A DNA stretch of 64,000 bases from Gnetum montanum (lineage: Eukaryota; Streptophyta; Gnetopsida; Gnetales; Gnetaceae): positions 471,484 through 535,483 of the forward strand of contig MNCI01010074.1 in the NCBI GenBank assembly GCA_015680685.1, in the 5' to 3' direction. The translations under genes were made by a program, and so were the position numbers. Below, piece after piece: positions 45,584 to 55,398 of this stretch; positions within the stretch are counted from its first letter, which is position 1, and each line of letters begins with the position of its first letter. The notes beneath the pieces are model-generated. The model did not search any database. It was not told where the DNA came from and saw only the letters and a program-made list of their open reading frames with translations.

Positions 45584-46857
45584 CTAAACACCTACAAGTT
45601 TAGAGCGACTTAGTGTTTTGTACGATTTAACCGGAAACTGCATCATAAACCTTTCTAGGAGCTTGTTCAATATTCCTTGGCAATTCATGGAGGGCATCAA
45701 TATGAGTAGCCTCAGAAGGATCCCATTGAAGCTTGGTGCTTGCAAGTATAAGTACTGCACACATGAATCAACTATAATTAACACGAACGCAAAGAAACAC
45801 AATAAACCCAGACACTTAGCATAATGCGTAACATACACATACCTAGTTCTGGATGAGCTTGTTGTAGGCGAGTGCCTATATTGTTAATGATGCCTGTGAC
45901 AAAGTCCATTTTATTGGGCATTTCAAGCCATGGCCTCAGTTGGTCAGTAGCTGTTGGATAAGCATGGGAAGTCACCTCAACTAGGGCTTGTGACCTTGAC
46001 ACCTTTGTTTGAGATGTATGCGCCTCAGAAACTTCTGCATCTACCACTGGTGCTAGGAATAATTAAGATAATAAAAAACAACACATAAAAGTTAAAGGGT
46101 ACAAAATGTGGATCGAGGTAAAAGGAACATACCAAAAAGCCCTTTGTTGGTCAGCTTGGACAGATCACCAAGGTGCAAAGACCCATCGAAGAAACCATCG
46201 AATACACCCCTCTCATCACTTGAATGCCTAAGTGCATCGAGAGCCTCAACGAGCTTTGTCCCCATGATGCTTGTTACATCTTCTTCTTGTGAGAGAGGGG
46301 GTTCCTCAATAGCTTCTTCCCCCTCTTTTTCTGCTTCCTCTGGCTCTGTGACGACCGCTTCTGGTTCAACCATCGGGCCAAAGCTTCTCTTTCCCTCTTG
46401 GGGCTTTCCTCTGATAATACCAGTATTATGGCGTTAGCATGACATAGTACATACATTTAATAAACATATAAATTAAAATACGGAAATAAAATATATAACA
46501 ATAAAATAAAATACTTACCCTCCATTGGCAATACAAAGCAGATCCTCTTCGCTCTTGGTGGTCTCGCCTCAGGAGCAGGCTCCCTTGGGCATTCAACTCT
46601 CTTCACCTTCGCCGTAGATCTCCCAATAGTCTCATGAATCAGACGTTCAGCTCTCCTAGGAGATGTGTGCAATCTAGGTGGTTCCAATCCCAAGCTATCA
46701 CACGAATGATGAGAATGACTAGCTGCACCCCCAGTAGTGATGGACACTGACTCTTCAATGTCTTCGAGTAGGTATTGAGATTAGATTGTGCTAAACAAAT
46801 GGTGAATCTAGGGACAAGATAGCTACGAACTATCCCTCAAAATATAATGATTATTAC

Positions 46858-47556
46858 CATAAACTACTAGGAACTCAGCAAACCTACATAGGTAACCTGC
46901 GAAGAAGGTGAATGCGAAGTGGGACTTGTTTGAGCGTGATCTAACAATCTCCCCACGAAAGCCAAACCCAAGAAATTCTGCCCAGTTATAATGCATGCCC
47001 GTTTCTAGGATTGCGCATATGATACATGCGGACTCGATCCCAAGGTTTCTTCCTTGAGAAAGAGATTTAGGGAATGCCCGTGCCCGAAAGAGAGGCTACA
47101 AGAAGTTCACCTCCATTGATCGAGTATCATCTTGCATGGAAAAACCTTTAGGACCTCGAGACACACCTAACCAATCTTCAAGCTCCTTTATGATTTGGGT
47201 TTCTTTAGTTACTTTCTCTAATGCCACTCTGGCGCCATCCATAGGCACGCTAAAGAGATTGAAAAGGAACTTAGCAGTTAGGTGGAAAGACACCTTGACT
47301 CCTCAAACCCACATAGTGAAATGAGGAGCATCATTGCTAAAAGAATCAATAATGGTAACCATTTCAGGAGCCGGGATATTAGGAGTCAGAGCAGTGAACA
47401 AGTCCATCCAACCTGCATGGGTAAGACGGCTGATGATTAACTCAGAGGCCTTCGTCTGCAACCATTGTTGTGAGTATTTTTTCTCTCCATATTTCATGAA
47501 AAGAGTGGCCTCAGTACGCCTTGATATGATAGTAACTTCATCAGAAGAGACAACCA
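46858..47556 (-). pseudogene. Exon 4 of the antisense gene: transposon-protein-like domain
   Basis: About 233 codons in one frame, with stops TGA 47303 and TAG 47096. It includes ISRLTHAGWMDLFTALTP, EMVTIIDSFSNDAPHFTMWV, VSFHLTAKFLFNLF, RNLGIESACIICAIL and a Phe-rich end. The style recalls the 'putative plant transposon protein' family and Athila ORF-type domains, but I cannot place it firmly. The donor at 46857 (GTAATA) and the exon 5 acceptor join in phase. Confidence 0.5.
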
Positions 47557-47645
47557 CTGTAGAAAAAACATAGCGTGAAAAGTTAAAAACATAGTACACG
47601 ATGATGCAACAAAGAAAAAATGGAGTCTAGAATGTGATCATTTAC

Positions 47646-48451
47646 CATCAGTAAATGGTGTAAGAAGATTAGGCACAGGATCAATTCTTTGAGGAAAAAT
47701 TGGCCCATTGGGGGACCAATCCTCATGCAACCAACCACAAACTTGACAGCATTCAAAAGCCCTTGAGAATTACCTATGGTAGTCAACAATAGCAGCTCTT
47801 ATTTGGTCTAATACTGCAACAAGAAGAGTGGGGTCCACCATGAATGCCTCCAACGCTGTGCACGCTAAGGCAAGTCCATCGTTGTCATCACGCATCCCAT
47901 TCTCATTGAAACGAGGCTTGCATAGAAGAAGAACATTTATGCATAGACAATGATATAATTTTAAAAGAATCAAAAATTAAGCAAAGCACAAAAGAGCATA
48001 CCTGTCCACCCTATACACTGTCCTAGGTGGTTTTTGGAACAACATGTGAACACGGAAAGCTAGAAAAAGTGTGTTACTGCTGCTATAATGGCTATAAGTA
48101 TGCAGCTCCCATACACGAGTCAAGGGACGAGTAGACCTAGGACCCTCAGGAGGGCCTCCCTCAACTATAAAAATTCCCTCGTCTATGTCAGTAATGAAGG
48201 CAAGCATGTCTTGTGTAGATCCAGGCAACATTGTCTCAACCATATCATGGGCCAACTGCTCACTTAAATGAGACCATATAACTACGCTGAAACTTTGTAA
48301 AATGAATGACAAAAATGCACCAACACCAGGACAGAACCATATTACATGAGGCCCAATATGCATATCATAAGGAGGTATAACCAGGCCAAAGGGGCCAAAC
48401 CAACTAAGTACACCAACGAGCTCAACCACAAGAAGGGAGGGTTTAGGCCCC
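47646..48451 (-). pseudogene. FCP1/SCP-like (HAD) domain of the antisense gene, exons 2-3
   Basis: Exon 2 opens with PSLLVVELVGVLSWF, which lines up with the LLVLDLDGVL catalytic strand of FCP1/SCP-type phosphatases. CPGVGAFLSFILQSFSVVIW then matches their RPG..FL......VVIWS block, and LTRVWE and DDNDGLALA resemble later blocks. The catalytic DxD is ExV here (codons 48421-48423 and 48415-48417), so phosphatase activity is not expected. Exon 3 has a stop TAA at 47770 and then the unusual CQVCGWLHEDWSPNGP. The assignment is by eye, without a profile search. Confidence 0.5.
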
Positions 48452-48829
48452 CTTCATATTGCCAAAACCTTAGATAAGTAAAAAGTCCAAGTGCTCAAAA
48501 TAATATGAAATCACATAAACCAAAACACACATAAATAATATTGAAATACATCGCCACACCCAATGAGACAAGGACATCAATATTTATTTGGTGTATTTAA
48601 CGCTCGCTAAGGGTACATTGAAATTTTTCACAAAATAGTTTATTACAAGCAACATAAAATCAAAACGCAAGTATACAGACACTGGTTCACCTCGTAGTAG
48701 ACACTGAACTTAGCAAGAACTGAATCTCCATGGCCTGTATACAAGTCAAACAAGGAAAACCATGTCGAAAACAAAAAAAAAAAGAAACCCCAACAAAAGG
48801 AAACACCGCCCATGGGAGGACACCCACGT

Positions 48830-49370
48830 TACTCATGCTGTGCATGCCTAGTGTACTCATGATGGACCCGCCTGAACTCACATTGTGGTCCCCTTTATGT
48901 GTGCACACTGGGCATTCCTTAGCACTCATGCTGGGGCCTGCCCTGCAACACACACTAAACACATCCCTAGCGCTCATGCTGGGCCCTGCCCTGCAACGCA
49001 CTAATGCTGGGGTTTCTCCTGGCACACAAGCTGGGGCCTATTCCTAGCACTCATGCTAGGCCTGTTCTTAGCATGCACGCTGCCTCTGCCCAGGAACACA
49101 CACTGCCTTTGCCCAGGAAACGCATGCTGCCTCTGCCCAAGAAACCCACGCTGCCTATTTCTTGCAACTCACGCTGGGGGTTTCCCTTGGCACTCACGCT
49201 GAGCATCCCTGCAACCCACGCTGGGCTTGCCCTAAGCTCATGTTGCCTTGAGCTCACTCATGCTACCCTGCACTCATGCTACCCTGCATTCATGCTGCCC
49301 TGGACTCATGATGCAGTGTGTGTTCATGCTGAGTTTACATCACTATGCTCATGCTAAGCGTGCCCTAGTC
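48830..49370 (-). repeat. CACGCTG/ACTCATGCTG repeats in intron 1 of the antisense gene
   Basis: ACTCATGCTGGG, CACGCTGCC and variants recur about every 25-50 bp throughout this stretch of intron 1. The same word is in the LTRs of D, in the 34-bp array before gag, and in the 5' UTR of this antisense gene (49738-49800). Confidence 0.75.
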
Positions 49371-49402
49371 GGCAAAACATAAACCCCAGTACAAGCCCTG
49401 AT

Positions 49403-49431
<29 letters not shown>
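49403..49431. repeat. 29-base poly-C tract
   Basis: An uninterrupted run of 29 C on the plus strand (poly-G on the antisense transcript strand) within intron 1. It is long for a natural homopolymer and may partly be an assembly or sequencing artefact. Confidence 0.8.
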
Positions 49432-49433
<2 letters not shown>

Positions 49434-49737
49434 ACATAGCAAGAAAAACATAGAAAACAATCTTGATCCAACATAGCAAAGAAACCCAAAAATCGCATCG
49501 AGAACGCAGCAGAAAACGGAAGCCATGAGAGACCACATTGCCCAAACTAACACTGTGCACAAAATGCTGAAGAGAAACAAGAGGAAATAAACCTGCATAG
49601 AGTTCCATCCCATGTTGGAATCCTAGCTTGAGGGAGACGCTGAAGTGGCTCTTCACTCTCCTCCACGAACGCCAGATTCGCTTGCCTCTTCCCTTTGCTC
49701 GGACTTGATTTCCCTTTGCCCTTCATTGTTGGTTCGT

Positions 49738-50126
49738 CACTCACGCTGATGCTCACGCTGCACTCTCTTGCTCACACTCTCACATCCACAAACTCACGCT
49801 AGCACAAATGACGTCCCTTTACCTCAAAATCCCCTTTGTAACTCCCATCTTCATTTCCATTTTGTTTATTCATTGTATTTTTGTTTATTTTGTTTATTTA
49901 TTTTTAGTAATTTATCATGTTTCAGGGTTAACTTTTGCTTTCATATTATTATTTACATAATATTTGTTTCATTCTTACATAGTATTCCTCATTATTTCAT
50001 TCTATGGAGATAAAGTCAAAATGTTAAAGATGGAAAAAATAAAGTAAAGGGGGAAGGGAGAAAGGTTAAAATCAAAACGAAATGATAGAAATAAAAAGAA
50101 AAGAAAATATATATATATATATAATG
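49738..50126 (-). promoter_or_regulatory. Candidate promoter and 5' UTR of the antisense gene
   Basis: Upstream of ATG 49726 on the minus strand are CACGCTG copies (49742-49800) and, about 380 bp away, a TATATATA tract (50107-50124). Which of these is used is unknown; the call rests on position alone. Confidence 0.3.
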
Positions 50127-50229
50127 GTGCGCATGAGAATTCATGAGACTATAAATTCATTGTTTGCACGAAACATGGAAATTAATAGAACTCCATACAC
50201 TCATCCATAATACAAAATGACACGAATAT

Positions 50230-50400
50230 TACCGGCCCGGTATGGCCTAAAACTGCCATATGATCTAGGTATGACATTAAACTACTGCTACATTCCACAA
50301 TTTCGTTAGTCCATAGATTAAATACCCAATGCTCATTTGCATTTAATAATTCCCTTGTCAAGCCAATGTCACTCACTTCGCTCCTGGTTTAAATTGGCAG
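50230..50400 (+). promoter_or_regulatory. Candidate 3' splice site of the PR-RT intron
   Basis: CTCCTGGTTTAAATTGGCAG ends at 50400, and the RT frame is open back to 50401 except for one stop (50537). Two copies of the TTAAACTA-type word lie just upstream. Ogre elements are known to splice out an intron between protease and RT. I could not fix the matching donor after 44050. Confidence 0.4.
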
Positions 50401-51840
50401 GAGCGAGCACATGTCCACGAAGAATATCTTTTCAACATTGTCTCTCAGTGGACCACACAAAGAAGTGAAAAGAGCAATCAAGCTAGAATCCTTGGATCTA
50501 GACCCATACGCTTACACTAATTTAATAGCCTCCACTTAAGAAACGTCTGATTGGTCTAAAAATGTGGCTAAGACTTTAGATTTAGAGGCCGATAATATTA
50601 CTAAAGATCCTCTTGTTGAAGTCCCCATTATTACATCCAATGATGAAACTAAAACATTGAAATTAAGTATCCTACTGGACTCACAACTTGTCAGTGACAT
50701 CACTCAAGTACTGAAAGACAATATAAAAACATTTGCATGGTCATATACCGACATACCAGGGTTGGACCCTCGAATTGTCCAACATAACATTATCCTCAAT
50801 GAAAAAGTCAAACCCGTGAAGCAAAAGGTGCAAAAGGTTAGACCTGAAGTGGCGTTAGAAATCTGTAATGAAATCAGAAAGCTCTACCAAGCTAGTTTCA
50901 TCCGAGCCATTGACTATTCCGATTGGGTATTAAACATTGTCATAGTCCCTAAGAAGAATGGTAGTATACACATATGCATTGACTTTCGTGATCTTAACAC
51001 AGCCACTATAAAGGATGACTTCCTGCTACCTAGTATTGATCAACTTGTTGAGGCAACTGCTGGGCACGCACTGTTATCCTTTATGGATGGATTTTCAGGA
51101 TACAATCAAATAAGAATCAACCCAGAACATCAATTCAGGACAACCTTTATGACACCTTGGGGCACATTCTATTATACGATGATGCTATTTGGTCTTAAAA
51201 ATGCAAGCGCTACATATCAACGAGCAATGACATATATATTTAGTGATTACATGCTAAATTTGCTCAATGATGATGTGGATGACATCACGGTTAGCTCCAA
51301 AACAATTGAACAACATGCAAAAGATCTAGACTTAGTGCTTAAACGTTGTCTCAAACATGACCTCAAACTCAATCCAAAGAAGTGTGTCTTTAGTGTCAAA
51401 ATGGGAAAACTGCTTGGCTTCATAGTCTCTGAAACAAGGATACGAGTAGACCCTGATAAGGTTAAGGCAATAACTAACATGCAACCACCAAAAAACCTTA
51501 CCGAACTACGTGGTCTACAAGGTAGGTTACAATTCATTAGACGCTTTATCGCAAATCTCATAGATAGGTTGAGACCCATGCAACACCTACTACGAAAGAA
51601 TGTGCATTTCCAATGGACTCAACAGTGCCAGGAAGCATTTGAGGACATAAAGCAAGAGCTGGCTCAACTGCTGATGGTCTATCCCCCACAGAGCGATAAA
51701 TCCTTCTACATCTACCTTGCGACCTCCGATTCTTCCATTGCATCAATGCTTTGCCAAAAACATGAAGATGGAATCGAGATCCCTATCTATTACTTAAGCC
51801 ACGTGCTAATCGCTTGTGAACAATGATACAAGGACGTGGA
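50401..51840 (+). pseudogene. pol: Reverse transcriptase and first RNase H (start) of element D
   Basis: After the candidate splice site the frame reads STKNIFSTLSLSGPHKEVKR, a stop at 50537, then a long open frame to 51826. RT motifs: AWSYTDIPGLDPRIVQH, NIVIVPKKNGSIHICIDFRD, FMDGFSGYNQI, TPWGTFYYTMMLFGLKNA. The catalytic box is DVDD near 51271-51282 where YVDD is normal, so the Tyr is lost. LGFIVSETRIRVDPDKVKAI and LRGLQGRLQFIRRFI are typical of Tat. The first RNase H begins with FYIYLATSDSSIASMLCQ. A stop at 51827 follows. Confidence 0.88.
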
Positions 51841-52100
51841 GAGATTATGCCTTGCCCTTGTCTTCTCCTTGAAGAAATGGAAGCATTATCTCTTCTGTAA
51901 TCAAGTCTACATCATTTGCAAGAATAATGTGCTCCGTGCCATCAATAACAACATCTACAAGTCGAGTAGGATAGCTAGGTGGAAAGAAATGATCATGGAG
52001 TTTGACCTACACTATGTTTCTCAATCCTCCACAAAAGGTCAAGCAGTAGTCACACAATTGACCGTCTCGCCAACGCATGATCAAGCAATGATTAACCCTG
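51836..52100 (+). pseudogene. pol: First RNase H of element D, remainder
   Basis: After the stop at 51827 the same frame continues with VERLCLALVFSLKKWKHYLF, an I-C-K-N-N segment where TDH is usual, and ARWKEMIMEFDLHYV. It is the normal Ty3/gypsy RNase H (connection) domain, with weakened catalytic residues. Confidence 0.75.
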
Positions 52101-52129
52101 AATTCCTTGACGAGAATGTTAATAGTATA

Positions 52130-52696
52130 GACACCGTACCTAATAACTACGAGGCAATCCTTTATTTCGATGGAGCTTCAACTTCCCAAGGAGAAAGTGC
52201 TACGGCCATTTTAACATACGCCTCCGGAGAAATCCGACCCTTCACCTACCGATTGACCTTTCCTTGTACCAATAACATGGCGGAATACGAAGGTCTTCTT
52301 AGAGGTCTTTAGGTAGCATTGACTTTGGGAATCGCACGTCTTGTAGTTCGAGGCGATTCACAGTTAGTCATTAATCAAGTCACAGAAGTTTACGCATGCA
52401 AGGCTCTCCATTTGCAACCATATTGTGATTTGACCAAACATTTGCTGAAGCAATTAGTAGACGTGGATATACAGCATGTCCCTAGAAGCGAAAACACCAT
52501 TGCCGATGCACTTGCTACATTAGCCCTAAATATGACACCCGAAATGTTTCATGCATTGCCTAGCTCTATAACAAGTTGTGCCAAACCTATAACCGACGCT
52601 CTTGATGAAATGCCCATAGCATCTGTTAGCACAACACACGCAATAGAATGGTATGATGACATCAAAGAGTACCTTCTACAAGGCGAACCTCCATAA
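52130..52696 (+). pseudogene. pol: Second (archaeal-like) RNase H of element D
   Basis: The frame reads ILYFDGASTSQGESATAIL, NNMAEYEGLLRGL, a stop at 52310-52312, then RLVVRGDSQLVINQV and SENTIADALATLAL. The D, E, D, D catalytic set (FDGA, AEYE, GDSQ, IADA) is all present. A second RNase H of this kind directly after the first marks Tat-lineage elements. It may replace or support the first domain in template removal. Confidence 0.87.
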
Positions 52697-53884
52697 CATT
52701 TGACAAACGCTCAAAAGGATGCAGTGCAAAAACGCTTTCGGCAATATGCATTAATAGGAGACACATTGTGTCAAAAATCCTATGAAGGCATTCTGTTGAT
52801 GTGCGTTAGTAGCATTGATAGTCAAATGGTTGTAGAACAAGTCCACGAATGACTTTGTGGAGGGCACATAGCACCCAAAGCAATGACAACAAAGATTAGG
52901 CGTTTGGGCTACTATTGGCCACACATGGAGTATGATTGCTTCTCCAAGGTTAGGACATGTGACATTTGCCAAAGGCATAGCAACCTAATACATGTGCCAC
53001 CTAACGAATTGCACACAACACAAATCACATGGCCATTCCAAAGATGGGGATTAGACTTAATTGGACCGATAGCGCCGTCATCTTCAGTAGGGCATAACTT
53101 TATTATCACCGCAACTGAATATTTCACAAAATGGGTAGAAGCTATTCCCCTTAGGAAGACCACCTCTAAGCATGTTGGCACTTTCATAATAGAAAACATC
53201 ATGACCAGTTTTGGTATTCCGATGACCATCGTTATCGACAATGGGTCACAATTCAGCAGTGCAGATACTAAAAGCTTGTGAAAGCCTAGGTATTAAACAT
53301 GCATTCTTGTCACCTTACTACCCGCAGAGCAATGGTCAAGCGGAAGCTACAAATAAAACTGTCATCATGGTGCTTAAAAAGATGCTAAAATAGAGTAAGA
53401 GGCGATGGCACGAACAAATAGTCAACACATTGTGGGCATATAGAACGACACATCGAACATCTACAGGTAAAACTCCATATAGTTTTGTATATGGATCTGA
53501 AGCTGTTTTACCTTTGGAGTTACAGGTTTCCTCGTTGCGGATAGCTCTCTCAGGCCTCCTCGATGAAAGCCAAAGTGATGAATTGCGCATTGCTGACCTT
53601 GACTTAGTGGAGGAGGAACATGTGGAAACGCTTGATCAGATCGAGTGGTACCAGAAACAACAACGGCAACGACATAAACACGATCTGCATAAATGCCCGA
53701 TTAATGAAGGAGACCTAGTCCTTAAGGTCGTTAATGAACATTAAGATAAATTCTCAGCTAACTGGGAAGGGCCCTACTTAGTCACCAAGGCATACAATAA
53801 CAGAGCATTCAAACTTGCTGACATGGATGGGAACGAGTTTGCTAATCCTACAAATCACCTGTACCTAAAACGGTACTATGTCTG
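52697..53884 (+). pseudogene. pol: Integrase of element D
   Basis: A zinc-binding N-terminus (GGHIAPKAMT, CDICQRH) is followed by the core: RWGLDLIGP, TKWVEAIPL, VIDNGSQF, a frameshift at 53281, then YYPQSNGQAEATNK. All three DDE residues are present. WAYRTTHRTSTGKTPYSFVY and the C-terminal GDLVLKV and WEGPYLV blocks complete it, and the frame ends YLKRYYV at 53884. Stops at 52694, 52849, 53390 and 53742. Confidence 0.88.
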
Positions 53885-53899
53885 ATCAACCTAAGGTAC

Positions 53900-55398
53900 A
53901 TAACGGTCTTGGCATCACGACCTAAAATTGATACCATAGAACGGTCCTAGGGCTATGACTTGAAACTGGCACCACAGAGTGTCCTAGAGTCATGAAAGTA
54001 AACTGATACCACAGAGCTTCGTCCAATATGACACCAAACTACCACACTTGTCCACCATGACATAAAACTAGCATGCAGAGTCCACTAAGACTATAAACTG
54101 GTTTGCCTCTTCACAGTTTACTACGATTAATAAACTAGCACTGCACCGTCTGCTACGACGCTAAACTGGCGCTGTCCAAAGGGTTATGACATGAAACTAA
54201 CCCACACCAGCCTGCTAAGACTATAAACTGGCGACATCATTGACAACCAGGCAATACTTGAAAAGATATGTTGCTGCAATTGGTTGTACGTGTTCCACAA
54301 AGATTTACTGCATAATCTGTCTCATGGACCCTGATGAAGCTGATGCTGTTCATGATTCTGTCTGCTTTGAAATTGCACACAGTGGCTCCATCTCCCTGGT
54401 TGTTTTCAAGTTTAAAGTACTTAGTTAACTGAATCATTTGTGGTTTTCTTATCTTTTGGAGTTGTGTTTGCAGGATGACATGCTTGAGGCGTTCGTGCAT
54501 AGATGCACTTCATCATGATGACAAGGTATCACATTCCTCCTGACGCACGCAACTGGGTTAATCAATCCATTCATAAGTACATTCCCGACTCCTGATACAT
54601 TCCCTATTCCCCATCATGTTCCGCTTATCCTATTCAATTACACCCCCTTGATACATTCTACTCATCCCAAAGCTCTTGATACACTGTTGCACACTGTGAT
54701 TCTCTAAGAAATTACAACGTAAAACACAGTACATGGTATATGATACAAATGAAAATGCATGAGCATGAGCATAGCACTGAAAGCAAGCTCTTCCAAAAAG
54801 AACAAAAAAAAAAACAAAAACAAAAAAAAAAGAAGAACAAAAAGATCAAAGAGCAAAATGCACGGAAAAGGTCTTCATGACCTCGTTGACATCATAGACC
54901 AAAGACCATTGGTTCTTCTCATACAAGCCCCAGGCGAGAAGGTAATTGTCTTAGAAAAATAGTTACACTCGTGTCTCAAAAGATCATGTTGCACATCATC
55001 GCGTGGCTTTGGCTGTTTACAATGGGCTCCCATAAACACTCTATAAGAGTCCTGTTTCTCCAAAGAATGCACCTCCTATGTCTTGGTTCCGAGTCTGGTA
55101 AACACTGGCTACTAACAAGGATCAAAAATATGGCTCGTTCACATGAGCAGATTCCTCTCCCACAATTCCGACAACAATTATAACCCTTGATTAACTCCTG
55201 ATTTTCCCCTAATTACAACTAATCCCCTTGCATCTTCAATTGCATTTCCCCAATCCCATGTACTTTTGAATACGATGCGATGATATCTAGTTAGGGGCCG
55301 ATGGATAATGCTTGGTGCTTAGTTGGTCATGATGTTTTGTACTTCTTTGTCGATGCCTTTCAGGTGGATTCCTCCAAACGTCAACAAAGAGGGGCCAA
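53900..55398 (+). other. 3' region of element D with TTAAACTGGC-type repeats and polypurine tract
   Basis: About nine degenerate copies of TATGAC..AAACTGGC occur between 53900 and 54235. The remainder has no convincing gene, and includes A-rich tracts at 54797-54845. The polypurine-like AAAGAGGGGCCAA precedes the 3' LTR at 55399. Confidence 0.65.

Larger units (their letters stand above)
44754..49726 (-). pseudogene. Antisense 10-exon gene inside element D (about 1,030 codons)
   Basis: Minus-strand exons: 49726-49593, 48451-48002, 47916-47646, 47556-46858, 46761-46519, 46408-46133, 46052-45843, 45754-45632, 45583-44961, 44822-44754. All introns are GT-AG, and eight of nine joins keep codon phase; only exon 2 to 3 is unresolved. 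The start is ATG 49726 and the stop TAG 44754. In-frame stops at 47770, 47303, 47096, 45426 and 45084 disable it. Each could come from a C-to-T change. Domains in order: basic start (MKGKGKSSPSKGKRQ), FCP1-like domain (exons 2-3), CQVCGWLHEDW segment, a domain resembling plant transposon proteins (exon 4), Pro/acidic region (exons 5-6), helical region (7-8), coiled coil (9), acidic Gly-rich tail (10). The function is unknown. Antisense extra ORFs are known in Tat elements, but I do not recall this domain mix. Confidence 0.75.

Noticed and set aside
48687-49357. Open frames of 105-117 codons through the CACGCTG repeats on both strands
   Set aside because: The frames follow from the repeat unit and lie in intron 1 of the antisense gene; they have no domain.
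51247-51579. Minus-strand frames opposite RT of element D
   Set aside because: These are shadows of the conserved RT frame on the other strand.
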